A stretch of DNA of 64,000 nucleotides from Micromonospora radicis (GTDB lineage: Bacteria > Actinomycetota > Actinomycetes > Mycobacteriales > Micromonosporaceae). The stretch covers positions 1-64,000 of the forward strand of contig NZ_QXEC01000002.1 of assembly GCF_003583405.1 (NCBI RefSeq), written 5' to 3'. Below the pieces are notes generated by a model. It was not told the origin of the DNA and did no database searches. It saw only the letters and a list, made by a program, of their open reading frames with translations. The position numbers and the translations under genes were made by a program. Below, in pieces: positions 42,104 to 50,485 of this stretch (position 1 is its first letter; the number at the start of each line of letters is the position of its first letter).

Positions 42104-44257
42104 TTAGAAGCGGATCCAGGTGCTCTTCAGCGGCACCTGTCCGACACCGGGCTTCGACCAGTCACAGACGCCGCCGGGGAAGACCGCCTGCAGGCGCTGC
42201 CACTGCTCGTCGGTGAAGCTCACCCCGTACGCCGCCCGGTTCAGCGGCTGGAGCTGGCACTTGAGCACCGCTGAGCTGGTCGGCCCGCCGGCGATGATGC
42301 GCGGGTTGCGGTGGAACGGGAACAGCTGGTTGCACTGCGCGGCCGGATCCAGGGTCAGCTCCTCCACGATCCGGTCACCGGTGGCCGTGATGCAGCCGTC
42401 GGCCAACCCCTCCGGCCGGCTCAGCCGGGTCAGCGCCACGTCGTCGAGTTCCGGACGGGCCGCCGCCAGCGCGGTCCGGGCGGTCAGCCACGCCTCCATG
42501 CCGTCGAGCGCCACGGTCCCGGCGGTGCCGGCGGCCGCACCGGACGCGGCGGTGATGCTGATGTGGTTGTCGGCGTTGCCGTTGGACGCGAGGATCCGCT
42601 CCCGCATGTTCCAGGACCGGACCCGGTCGTGGAAGTCGCCGGAGGGGTCGGTGTAGCCGCGGGTCTCGATGATCGGGATCCACCGCAGGCCGCCGTCGAA
42701 CTGGTTGACCCGGCCGGTCTCGTACGCCACCTTGATCGCGTCCACGTTCGCCGAGGTGCGCTGCGGCGTCCGGTTGCCCTCGACGTCGAGGCCACCGATG
42801 CCCTCGTTGAGCCGGACGAACTGCTCGGGGGTGAGCACTCCCGATTCGAGGGTCTGCAGGCCGTACTGCACACCGACGGTGTCCGGGATGATCGGCCGAC
42901 CGAAGCCGGTGGCCGGGTCGACGCCGTACACGTTGGAGATGAAGTCCGCCATCGCGCAGCGGATGCCGGTCGGGTTGTTGACCGGGTGGTACCGCTGGGC
43001 GGCGGGGACGTGGTTCGGGCAGGTGGCGGGCCAGTCGACGCTGTCGAAGTTCTGGTAGCCGCCGCAGGTGTTCGGGCTGGCGAAGCCGGTCACCGCGGTG
43101 CGCTGGGCGGTGGAGAGCCCGGCCGCCGGGGCCGCCTGGGTGATGAACCGGCACTCGTGCCCGGTCATCGTCACCGAGCGCTCGTCGGGGTAGCCGATCT
43201 GGCCGATGACGCCGTTGAGGATGCCGGGGTACGCGTTGGAGATCAGCAGCTGCTGCATCGTGCCGGCCGAACCGCCCCAGCCCATCGTGAAGTCGGGGGC
43301 GCCGTACGTCTCGATGAAGTGCTCCTTGACCATCATCGCGGTCTCGGCGGAGGTGACGTCGTTGCAGTTGTTGGCGTAGACGTTGAAGGTCGAACTGGCC
43401 ACCGCGTAGCCGCGGGCGAGCAGGGTGTGGTTCATGACCCCACCGGTGCTGGTGGCCTGGGTGTAGCCGATGCCGCAGGCGCCGCCGAAGGTGTAGACCA
43501 GCCGGTCGTTCCAGCCGTCCGTGGCCGTCCACGGGTCGGGGAGCGCGGTGCCCGGCTCGTGCAGCAGCGCGATCTCGTAGACCGCCCGGTTGATGGTGCC
43601 CCGCTCGACCCGCACGATGTACGGGACGGTCCGGCCGTCGCTGGTGGTGGTGGTGGCCAGGTTGGCGGGCAGGGGGCCGTCGGGCAGGGCGGCGAAGCTA
43701 CCGGTGGTGGTGCGGTACTGGTACGTCACGCGCGGTGCCGCCACGTGACAGTTCTCGTCGACCGGCCCGAGGTTCCACGGGTTGCCCGAGGCCGTGCAGA
43801 ACATCGGGATGTGCGGCCCGGAGAAGACCGGACCCTCGGCGGGGTGGTTCACCAGCGTCACGTCGGCCTTGGGGCGGCCGTGGCCGAGCCCGTTGGCGCG
43901 GACCTCCAGCTTGTTCCTGCCCAGCTTCAGGTCGTCGACCAGGCCGAGCAGCGTCCGGCCGTCGCCGACCGGGCGGAACTGGCCGGTGAGGTTGCGGCCG
44001 CCGAGGTGGACCTTCACCTGGTGCGGCGGCACGTTGCGGGGGACGTCGACGCGGACCAGCGCGTTGCCGCCGCTGATCATGTCGGCGCGGGTCGAGACGA
44101 CCTCCACGTCGAACGTGCGGTTGACGCCCGCGCCGGCCGGTGGTGCGGCCATGCCCGCCGCTGCTGAGCCGCCGATCAGTGCGGTGGCGACGAACGCGGT
44201 CAGGGCGATCTTCAAGGGTCGTCGGGTTGTTCGCTCTCGGGATCGATGTGAGTGCAT
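42104..44257 (-). CDS. Secreted DUF6351-like alpha/beta-hydrolase-type protein
   Basis: A 717-residue exported protein. The signal peptide is RRPLKIALTAFVATALIGGS with likely cleavage near AAGMAA-PP. An N-terminal beta-rich domain (about 45-140) is followed by a large catalytic part with a GWGGSAGTMQQ nucleophile-elbow-like motif (Ser about residue 330) and several Cys pairs typical of secreted enzymes. I recognise the overall pattern of DUF6351 proteins; substrates are not established for that family, and polymer or ester hydrolysis is a guess. The ATG at 44257 is used because it gives a normal signal peptide and has AAAGGGG upstream. Confidence 0.75.
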   Translation of the reverse strand: MHSHRSRERTTRRPLKIALTAFVATALIGGSAAAGMAAPPAGAGVNRTFDVEVVSTRADMISGGNALVRVDVPRNVPPHQVKVHLGGRNLTGQFRPVGDGRTLLGLVDDLKLGRNKLEVRANGLGHGRPKADVTLVNHPAEGPVFSGPHIPMFCTASGNPWNLGPVDENCHVAAPRVTYQYRTTTGSFAALPDGPLPANLATTTTSDGRTVPYIVRVERGTINRAVYEIALLHEPGTALPDPWTATDGWNDRLVYTFGGACGIGYTQATSTGGVMNHTLLARGYAVASSTFNVYANNCNDVTSAETAMMVKEHFIETYGAPDFTMGWGGSAGTMQQLLISNAYPGILNGVIGQIGYPDERSVTMTGHECRFITQAAPAAGLSTAQRTAVTGFASPNTCGGYQNFDSVDWPATCPNHVPAAQRYHPVNNPTGIRCAMADFISNVYGVDPATGFGRPIIPDTVGVQYGLQTLESGVLTPEQFVRLNEGIGGLDVEGNRTPQRTSANVDAIKVAYETGRVNQFDGGLRWIPIIETRGYTDPSGDFHDRVRSWNMRERILASNGNADNHISITAASGAAAGTAGTVALDGMEAWLTARTALAAARPELDDVALTRLSRPEGLADGCITATGDRIVEELTLDPAAQCNQLFPFHRNPRIIAGGPTSSAVLKCQLQPLNRAAYGVSFTDEQWQRLQAVFPGGVCDWSKPGVGQVPLKSTWIRF

Positions 44258-44319
44258 AGCAGGGCCCCTTTCAGCCGGGAACGGGCGGCTGGACCTCCTG
44301 GTCACATGCTGCACGGGGA

Positions 44320-44348
44320 ACATAATGCGAAATCTGATCGGGCGTCAA
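44320..44348 (-). promoter_or_regulatory. Putative promoter of the DUF6351 gene
   Basis: On the minus strand TTGACG (44343-44348) and TTATGT (44320-44325) are 17 bases apart, about 62 bases before the signal-peptide ATG. The stretch is markedly more AT-rich than its surroundings. Confidence 0.45.
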
Positions 44349-44469
44349 CGATTTTGCAATGTATCTACTCCAGACGCGAGATCGGCCGCCGACACCGGTC
44401 GGGGCATGGGAGCGCTACCCGGCTAGCACAATCCACATCGGACACATCCCGGCCGGCGCGTGCAAGCCC

Positions 44470-44534
44470 GGCGGCGTGCGGGCAGCGGCGCCGCCGGGAG
44501 CACGGCGGCGTGCGGGCAGCGGCGCCGCCGGGAG
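44470..44534. repeat. Two tandem 31-bp hairpin units
   Basis: Identical 31-base units at 44470-44500 and 44504-44534, separated by CAC, with the start of a third copy at 44538. Each unit, with preceding bases, holds arms of the type CCCGGCGGCG and CGCCGCCGGG. They lie beyond the 3' end of the leftward PaaX gene and may form a double terminator. Confidence 0.6.
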
Positions 44535-44575
44535 TCCGGCGGTGGACCACCCGGCCGGCGTGGCCGGGGCGGGAC

Positions 44576-45457
44576 TCAGGCCCGGTCGGGAGTCTGGACG
44601 AGTTCTTCGAAGCGGCTCTGCGCCGACTGGGCCAACGCCGCGGAGGTCTCCAGGAACATCGCCCGCGCCTGTGCCCGGGGGAACGAGGCGGGCAGGAAGG
44701 TGGCCGGCAGGTCCGGATCGTCGCCCACCAGGGCGCGCCAGTCGTTGACCATCTCGGTACGCCGCACCAGCGCCTGCGCCGGGGCCACCTCGCCGGTGGC
44801 GGCCCGCCCGGCCAGATCGTGGTACCGCTCCAGGAACGCCTGGTAGCCGGCGGCCAACTCGTCGATCCGCCAGGCCGCCTCGAGTCGGGCCCGGCCGCCC
44901 GGCAGCAGGTCGAGGTCGGTGGAGCGCAGCACCACCGCGTCGTTGATGTCCAGCTCACTGAGCTGCTCGCGGACCTCGTCGAACCGGTCGTGCGGGGTGA
45001 CCCAGGTGGCGTCGTACAGCGGCCAGAACGTCAACCAGCGCAGCCGGGCCCGCAGCAGCCGACGCTGGTTGGCGTCGTCGACCGGCAGCGTGAACGCGAT
45101 CAGCGTCCAGCTGCCGTCCCAGGCGTTCTCGTCGGTGCTGGCGAAGATGCGTCGGGCGCCGCGCCGCAGGACGTGCGAGGCCGACTCGGTCAGCCGGTAA
45201 CTGGTCCGCCGGCCCTCCTTGGTCCGCTCGAGCATCCCGCGCTGGGTCAGCCGGCTCAGCGTGGCACGGGCGTTGGCGGGCGCGATGTCGAACTCGGCCA
45301 GCACCGCGACCAGACCACCGGAGGGCAGCGGAGTACGCCCGGCGTGCCAGTAGTCACCGAGCAGGGTCACCAGCAGGCGCTGGGCACGGGCCCGACCGAC
45401 CGCCGCCGCTCGCTCGGTCGACGCGGCCGCCGGCTCGTCCTCGTTCACCAGCAGCAT
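44576..45457 (-). CDS. PaaX family transcriptional regulator (2)
   Basis: A 293-residue PaaX-type regulator. The winged helix lies near residues 20-85 (ARATLSRLTQRGMLERTKEGRRTSYRL), then WDGSWTLIAFTLPVDDANQRRLLRARLRWLTFWPLYDATWVTP, the central PaaX domain, and a helical C-terminus. No ribosome site is visible before the ATG at 45457, so the start is tentative; a GTG at 45448 is close. It lies 77 bases downstream of IclR in the same direction, at the end of the Rieske oxygenase locus, which is therefore flanked by two different regulators. It shares only fold-level similarity with the PaaX at 36774. Confidence 0.87.
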   Translation of the reverse strand: MLLVNEDEPAAASTERAAAVGRARAQRLLVTLLGDYWHAGRTPLPSGGLVAVLAEFDIAPANARATLSRLTQRGMLERTKEGRRTSYRLTESASHVLRRGARRIFASTDENAWDGSWTLIAFTLPVDDANQRRLLRARLRWLTFWPLYDATWVTPHDRFDEVREQLSELDINDAVVLRSTDLDLLPGGRARLEAAWRIDELAAGYQAFLERYHDLAGRAATGEVAPAQALVRRTEMVNDWRALVGDDPDLPATFLPASFPRAQARAMFLETSAALAQSAQSRFEELVQTPDRA

Positions 45458-45534
45458 GACCCGGCGCCGATCGCGAGCAGCCAGGGGCGACCAGTCAGCA
45501 AACGCGCATGACGGACAACGGGCACCCGGATAAA

Positions 45535-46347
45535 TTACTGCGTCTCGTGGCGGGACCGTAACGGCACCCGACCCGGTGCCTGCCGGTACGACGTGCCCAG
45601 CGCCCGGGAGAGCACCCGACCCGCCGCCTGTACCAGCGGCGCCAGCGCCACCGGGTCGGCCCGGTCGTGCGCCACGACCAGCGATATCGCCGCCACCACC
45701 CCCTCCGGCGCGCGGATCGGCGCGGCGACCGAGAGCGCGTCCATCGTGACCTGACGGTCGCTGACCGCGTACCCGACGCGGCGCACCTCGGCGAGCCGGC
45801 GGCGCAACCGCACCGGGTCGGTGACGGTCAACTCGGTGTAGCGCTCCAGCGGCGCGGCCAGCACCTGTTCCTGGACCTCGGCCGGCGCGTAGGCGAGCAG
45901 CACGAGCCCGACTCCGGTGGCGTGCAACGCGAAGCGGCCCCCGACCCGGGTGAGCACCGGCACCGCGTGCCGCCCGGCGATCCGCTCGATGAAGACGAGT
46001 TCGAGATCCTGCCGGACCGCGAGTTGGACGTTCTCGTGGGTCACCTCGTACAGGTCTTCCATGATCGGCAGGGCCAGTTCCCGCAACCCCAGCCCTCGCG
46101 GGGCGAGCGAGCCCACCTCCCAGAGCCGCAGGCCGATCCGGTACCGCCCGTCGTCGCCGCGCTCCAGCGCCCCCCATCGCACCAGCTCCGCCACCCGCCG
46201 GTACGCGGTGGGCAGCGGCAACTCGGCGCGCCGGGCCAGTTCGCTCAGGCTCAGCGCCGGGCTGGCCGGGCTGAACGCGTCGAGCAGTGCCAGCACCTTG
46301 CTGGTGACCGACCGACCCGGTTGCGCGCGCATTCCGCCATCATCCAC
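45535..46347 (-). CDS. IclR family transcriptional regulator
   Basis: A 270-residue IclR regulator. The N-terminal winged helix (about 15-75) contains SLSELARRAELPLPTAYRRVAELVRWGALER, and the effector domain has RVGGRFALHATGVGLVLLAYAP and VSDRQVTMDALSVAAPIRAPEGVVAAISLV. IclR proteins usually control aromatic or related acid catabolism by binding a small organic acid. It is the fourth gene of the Rieske locus, 15 bases after the reductase. The 29-bp palindrome at 48637-48665 in the locus promoter has the ATGAAA half-site style known for IclR operators, so it is the obvious candidate target. Confidence 0.88.
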   Translation of the reverse strand: MDDGGMRAQPGRSVTSKVLALLDAFSPASPALSLSELARRAELPLPTAYRRVAELVRWGALERGDDGRYRIGLRLWEVGSLAPRGLGLRELALPIMEDLYEVTHENVQLAVRQDLELVFIERIAGRHAVPVLTRVGGRFALHATGVGLVLLAYAPAEVQEQVLAAPLERYTELTVTDPVRLRRRLAEVRRVGYAVSDRQVTMDALSVAAPIRAPEGVVAAISLVVAHDRADPVALAPLVQAAGRVLSRALGTSYRQAPGRVPLRSRHETQ

Positions 46348-46362
46348 ACCCGGGCCGGTCGA

Positions 46363-47316
46363 TCACAGCTCCAGCACCAGCCGGGGCGTACGGGCCCGGG
46401 ACACGCAGATCATCATGGCGTCGCCCGCGGCCCGTTCCTCCTCGGTCAGCAGGCTGTCGCGGTGCTCCGGCACCCCGGCGAGCACGGTGGTCTCGCAGGT
46501 GCCGCAGGTGCCCTCCCGGCAGGAGGAGAGCACCGGCACGCCGGCCTCCTCCACCGCCCGCAGGATCGGGGTACCCGGCGGCACGGTCACCGTCCGCCCG
46601 GAGAGCGCGAGTTCGACCTCGATCGTGGTGTCCGCAGCGCCCCCGGTTGCCACCGGCGTGAAGCGTTCCACGTGCAGACAGCCCGGCTGCCAGCGGCGGC
46701 AGTGCTCCTCCACCGCCTTGACCAGCGGCTCCGGGCCGCAGCAGTAGACCAGGGCGGTGTCCGGTCGGCCCAGCAGCCCGGCCAGGTCGAGCAACCCGGT
46801 CTCGTCCTGCGGGTACAGGCTCACCCGGTCGCCGTACTTCTCCCGCAGCGCCTCGGCGAACGCCATGGTGGCGCGGCTGCGGCCGCCGTACACCAGTCGC
46901 CAGTCGGCGCCCGCGGCGTCGGCGGCGGCGACCATCGGCCGGATCGGGGTGATCCCGATGCCGCCGGCGACGAAGAGGTAACGCGGGGCCGCGACCAGCT
47001 CGAAGTTGTTCCGTGGCCCGCGCACCCGGACGGTGGCGCCGGTCGTCAGCCGGTCGTGTACGAACCGGGAGCCGCCCCGCCCGTCCGGTTCCCGCTGCAC
47101 CGCGATCCGCAGCGCGCCGCGGTCCGCCGGATCGCCGCAGAGGGAGTACTGGCGGACCAGGCCGTCGGCCAGTTCCAGGTCGACGTGCGCGCCGGGGGTC
47201 CACGGCGCGACGTCGCGGCCGTCGGGACGGCTCAGCGTGATCGTGACGACCTCCGCCGCCACCTGCTCCCGGCCGGTCACCACCAGTTCCTCGGCGGCCG
47301 GTTCGCGCCCGGTCAT
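46363..47316 (-). CDS. PDR/VanB-type ferredoxin reductase (FMN, NAD, 2Fe-2S)
   Basis: A 317-residue phthalate-dioxygenase-reductase-like protein that moves electrons from NAD(P)H to a Rieske oxygenase. The FMN domain has RQYSLCGDP, the nucleotide domain has GGIGITPIRPM and YCCGPEPLV, and the C-terminal plant-type ferredoxin has SSCREGTCGTCE plus a distal Cys in MMICVSRA, giving the four cluster ligands. The ATG at 47316 overlaps the upstream small gene (ATGA). It pairs with the oxygenase at 47525, as VanB with VanA. Confidence 0.92.
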   Translation of the reverse strand: MTGREPAAEELVVTGREQVAAEVVTITLSRPDGRDVAPWTPGAHVDLELADGLVRQYSLCGDPADRGALRIAVQREPDGRGGSRFVHDRLTTGATVRVRGPRNNFELVAAPRYLFVAGGIGITPIRPMVAAADAAGADWRLVYGGRSRATMAFAEALREKYGDRVSLYPQDETGLLDLAGLLGRPDTALVYCCGPEPLVKAVEEHCRRWQPGCLHVERFTPVATGGAADTTIEVELALSGRTVTVPPGTPILRAVEEAGVPVLSSCREGTCGTCETTVLAGVPEHRDSLLTEEERAAGDAMMICVSRARTPRLVLEL

Positions 47317-47528
47317 GCCGGCACCGCCAGCCGCTGTGGTGCCGGCGTGGGCACGGTCGACGCCCGGTGGCCCTGCGGATGGGCGAGCAGCCACTCCCAC
47401 AGCTCGACCGGCTCCTCGGCGACGCGTTCGGCGCCGCAGTGGCAGACCCCGCGCAGCGTGTCGGTGCCCGGCAACCAGTGGATCCGGTAGACCCGGTCGC
47501 CGGTGAGCATGCCGGTGGGGGAGTTCAC
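47313..47528 (-). CDS. Small conserved-looking protein between Rieske oxygenase and reductase
   Basis: A 71-residue protein with no family I can name. The GTG at 47528 overlaps the oxygenase stop (GTGA) and its stop overlaps the reductase ATG (ATGA), so it is translationally locked between them. It contains RVYRIHWLPGTDTLRGVCHCGAE and then VELWEWLLAHPQGHR: a CxC pair, two His and several Trp. A small accessory or metal-handling role for the oxygenase is possible but purely contextual. Confidence 0.75.
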   Translation of the reverse strand: MNSPTGMLTGDRVYRIHWLPGTDTLRGVCHCGAERVAEEPVELWEWLLAHPQGHRASTVPTPAPQRLAVPA

Positions 47529-48568
47529 AGCGGCGCTCCCACCGTCCCCGACCCGACCATCCGGGCCAGCAGACGCCGGGCGGCCAGCCCGCCCGTGTCG
47601 ATGTTGATGCTCAGTTCCTGGTACTTCTCCGGTTCGGCGGCGATCACCCGTTCCAGGATGTTGAGCGCCGTGACGTCCTGCATGACCACCGTGTGGTTGC
47701 TCTGGTGCAGGTACTCGCTGACCGACTCGTCGTCGACCGCGAAGTCCCGGGCCACCGCCCAGAAGTCGTACGTGGTGTGCTCGGTCGACGGGGTGATGGC
47801 GTACACGATCTCGGCGTGGAACGCGGCGCTGTCCTCGCCCTCGGCGGGCGGGTAGACGCCCTGCGGCGCGATCCGGCTGTGCAGCAGGTAGAGGCAGGGC
47901 GGGTGGTACTCGATGTCCTGCCACCGGGTGATCCGGCCCTGGATGCCGGTCGAACGCGCGTAGAACGGCGGGCACTCGGCGTCGTCCATGTGTCGGCTGA
48001 CGTAGACGATGCCCCGCTCCTCGTCCACCTCGGTGGTGATCGGGGTGTTCGCCACCTCGGGCGTACCGATGTAACCGCCGTGCAGGTAGGTCTCGTGGGA
48101 CAGGTCCATGAGGTTGTCCACCAGCAGGCCGTACCGGGCGTTCAGCGGGGCCATGCCGCGGACCACCGTGTAGCGCGGATCCGCCAGCCACGGCGCGCGG
48201 GGGATCGTCGTCGGGTCGGCCCGATCCCGGTCGCCGACGAAGACCCAGACGAAGGAGTCCTGCTCCACCACCGGGTACGAGGCCACCCGGGCGGTCCGCG
48301 GAATGCGCTGCTGTCCCGGTACGAAGACGCAGGCGCCGCTCTGGTCGTAGGTGAAGCCGTGGTAGCCGCAGACGATCCGGTCGCCGTCGAGCCGGCTCTC
48401 CGACAGTGGGTAGCGCCGGTGTACGCACCGGTCGGCGAGCGCCACCGCCTCGCCGGCTTCGGTGCGGTACAGCACCAGCGGCTCGCCCAGTACCGTGCGG
48501 GCGAGCAACTCCCGCCCGACCTCGCTGCCATAGGCCGCCACGTACCACTGGTCACGTGCGAATGCCAT
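47525..48568 (-). CDS. Rieske non-heme iron oxygenase (vanillate O-demethylase type)
   Basis: A 347-residue oxygenase subunit. The Rieske ligands are Cys48/His50 and Cys67/His70 (CVH and CGYH). The mononuclear iron is bound by the Asn-x2-Asp-x2-His-x4-His set in DNLMDLSHETYLH (Asp155, His158, His163). Length and layout match VanA-like single-component O-demethylases or monooxygenases. The ATG at 48568 has a strong AAGGAGGT upstream; further in-frame codons lie in the promoter palindrome region. The reductase partner is two genes downstream. Substrate is probably a methoxylated or carboxylated aromatic, which is inferred from the family. Confidence 0.92.
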   Translation of the reverse strand: MAFARDQWYVAAYGSEVGRELLARTVLGEPLVLYRTEAGEAVALADRCVHRRYPLSESRLDGDRIVCGYHGFTYDQSGACVFVPGQQRIPRTARVASYPVVEQDSFVWVFVGDRDRADPTTIPRAPWLADPRYTVVRGMAPLNARYGLLVDNLMDLSHETYLHGGYIGTPEVANTPITTEVDEERGIVYVSRHMDDAECPPFYARSTGIQGRITRWQDIEYHPPCLYLLHSRIAPQGVYPPAEGEDSAAFHAEIVYAITPSTEHTTYDFWAVARDFAVDDESVSEYLHQSNHTVVMQDVTALNILERVIAAEPEKYQELSINIDTGGLAARRLLARMVGSGTVGAPL

Positions 48569-48636
48569 GCGACCGGACCTCCTTCCGAGCGAAACGATGT
48601 GAGCCGGATCATCCCGTGACCCGTCGCCGGCCGGGA

Positions 48637-48665
48637 CCGGAGCTTTCATTGGATGAAAGCTCCGG
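48637..48665. promoter_or_regulatory. Perfect 13+13 bp palindrome, candidate IclR operator
   Basis: CCGGAGCTTTCAT and ATGAAAGCTCCGG flank a TGG spacer, 69 bases upstream of the Rieske oxygenase and 78 bases upstream of the divergent sigma factor gene. The TTTCAT-N3-ATGAAA core resembles operators of IclR-family proteins, and an IclR gene belongs to the same operon. A terminator role is unlikely because no gene ends here. Confidence 0.7.
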
Positions 48666-48743
48666 CCGCCCCGATGACCGATCTGGCCGTTCTCGCTAGG
48701 GTGACGTCGTGCTCGGCGGGACACTCCCCCTAGGCGGTGCGGG

Positions 48744-50324
48744 ATGACCATCACTGCGAATCACGTGGAACTCGTCGCCAGGGCGCAGTCGGGCGACCGG
48801 GTGGCCCGCGAGCAGCTGATCGCCGCGCACCTGCCGCTGCTCTACAACATCGTCGGCCGGGCCCTGAACGGTCACGCCGACATCGACGACGTGGTGCAGG
48901 AGACCCTGGTCCGGGTCATCCGTGACCTGCCGGCGTTGCGTGCCCCGGAGAGCTTCCGCTCCTGGCTGGTGGCGATCGCGGTACGGCAGATCGCCACCCA
49001 CCGGCAGCGGGTACGCACCGCCGTCGACCGGGCCACCGTCGTGGACACGGCGGACCTGCTGCCCACCGCTGGTGACCTGGAGGACGAGGCGATCCTGCGG
49101 CTGCACCTGGCCGACCAGCGCCGGCAGGTCGTCGAGGCGACCCGCTGGCTCGACCCGGCACAGCGCCCGATGCTGTCGCTGTGGTGGCAGGAGTGCGTCG
49201 GTCAACTCAGTCGCAGCGAGGTCGCCGCCGCCTGCGACGCCAGCGTCGCCCACGTCGCGGTACGCCTGCAACGCCTGCGCGAGCAGCTGGAACTGGGCCG
49301 ACTCATCGTCGCGGCGCTGGCCGCCGAACCGCGTTGCCCGGGGCTGGCGGCGACGGTCGACCGCTGGGACGGCCAGCCCACCCCGGTGTGGCGCAAGCGG
49401 ATCGCCCGGCACGTCCGGGACTGCCGGAGCTGTGCGACACCGGCGCAGGGGCAGGTGCCGGCCGAACGGTTGTTGCTGGGGATCGCCCCGTTGGCGGTGC
49501 CGGCCGGCCTCGCCGCCACACTCGCCGCGAAGGGCCTGTTGACCACGACGGCGGCGACCACGCCCGTGCTGGCGGCGGCGCACACCGCGACGACGTACAC
49601 CGCCGCCACGGCGCCCGCCGCCGCGACGGCTGGTGGGGGGCCCGGTGCGCTGTTCGGCAAGCTCGCCCAGGCGGTGGTCGCACACCCGGTGGCCAGCCTC
49701 GCCGCCGGGGCGGCGCTGATCGGCGGGACGGCGGCCACCGTGGCCCTCCAGCCGAACCCCCGCCCGCCGGTGGTGGTCGTGGCACCGAGCCCGGCCGCAC
49801 CGACCACGTCGAGCCCCACACCGCCCCCACCGTCCCGGAGGCCGTCGGCCGAACCGTCGCCGACCAGGCCACCCGTTCCGGCGGGCACCGTCCCGCTGGG
49901 CAGTTGGTCGCTGGAGTCGGCCGAGGGATCCGACCGGTACCTCAGCCACGACGGCGAGTTCGTGGAGTTGGGCCGAGTCGCGGCAGCCAGCGCCGAGCCG
50001 GCCCGGCGGCGGGCGACCTTCACCGTCGGTCGGGGACTGGCCGATTCGAGCTGCGTCACGCTGCGCGCCGCCGACGGCCGCTACCTGCGGCACTGGGGGC
50101 TGCGACTGCAGCTGAGCCCGAACGAGGGGACCGAGATCTTCCGCGCGGACGCCACCTTCTGCCCGCGCCGGTCGTCGGTGGACGGTGCGGTCACCCTGCG
50201 GTCGCACAACTATCCCGCGCTGGTGTTGCATCACCGCGACGGGGGCTTGTGGCTGGATCTCCCGGACGGTAGCCGTGACTTCGCGGTCGAGAGTTCCTTC
50301 ATCGTCCGTGACCCCTGGGCCTGA
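48744..50324 (+). CDS. ECF-type sigma factor fused to a zinc anti-sigma motif, membrane segment and AbfB-like domain
   Basis: A 526-residue chimera. Residues about 8-90 are sigma region 2 (HADIDDVVQETLVRVIRDLPAL) and about 125-190 are region 4 (SRSEVAAACDASVAHVAVRLQRLREQL). Next comes an anti-sigma-like HxxxCxxC motif (His223, Cys227, Cys230). A hydrophobic segment near 314-335 probably crosses the membrane. A Pro-rich linker (336-380) leads to an AbfB/ArabFuran-B-type domain (about 385-525; SCVTLRAADGRYLRHWGLRL, VTLRSHNYPALVLHH), which in other proteins binds arabinose-containing glycans. Sigma factor, sensor and tether in one polypeptide suggests direct sensing of a cell-wall or plant sugar. 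Whether the sigma part is released by proteolysis is unknown. Confidence 0.87.
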   Translation: MTITANHVELVARAQSGDRVAREQLIAAHLPLLYNIVGRALNGHADIDDVVQETLVRVIRDLPALRAPESFRSWLVAIAVRQIATHRQRVRTAVDRATVVDTADLLPTAGDLEDEAILRLHLADQRRQVVEATRWLDPAQRPMLSLWWQECVGQLSRSEVAAACDASVAHVAVRLQRLREQLELGRLIVAALAAEPRCPGLAATVDRWDGQPTPVWRKRIARHVRDCRSCATPAQGQVPAERLLLGIAPLAVPAGLAATLAAKGLLTTTAATTPVLAAAHTATTYTAATAPAAATAGGGPGALFGKLAQAVVAHPVASLAAGAALIGGTAATVALQPNPRPPVVVVAPSPAAPTTSSPTPPPPSRRPSAEPSPTRPPVPAGTVPLGSWSLESAEGSDRYLSHDGEFVELGRVAAASAEPARRRATFTVGRGLADSSCVTLRAADGRYLRHWGLRLQLSPNEGTEIFRADATFCPRRSSVDGAVTLRSHNYPALVLHHRDGGLWLDLPDGSRDFAVESSFIVRDPWA

Positions 50325-50485
50325 CGCCCCGCCCGGAGAGATCCCGGCCGAATCCCCGTCGCCCCGCGCAGTTTCCGTTATCCGCGGCCACGTCGCGCAG
50401 CCTCCTACTGCGTGAGACACCGGTCGACCCCGCGCCGACCGTGTCCGATCGACAACCGTACGTCGTCGTGTCTGCTGGAGTCCGC

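Noticed and set aside
44470..44534. Possible CRISPR array
   Set aside because: Only two units with a 3-base spacer; no cas genes in the window.
48637..48665. Palindrome read as a terminator
   Set aside because: It lies between two divergent genes, so there is no transcript end to serve.
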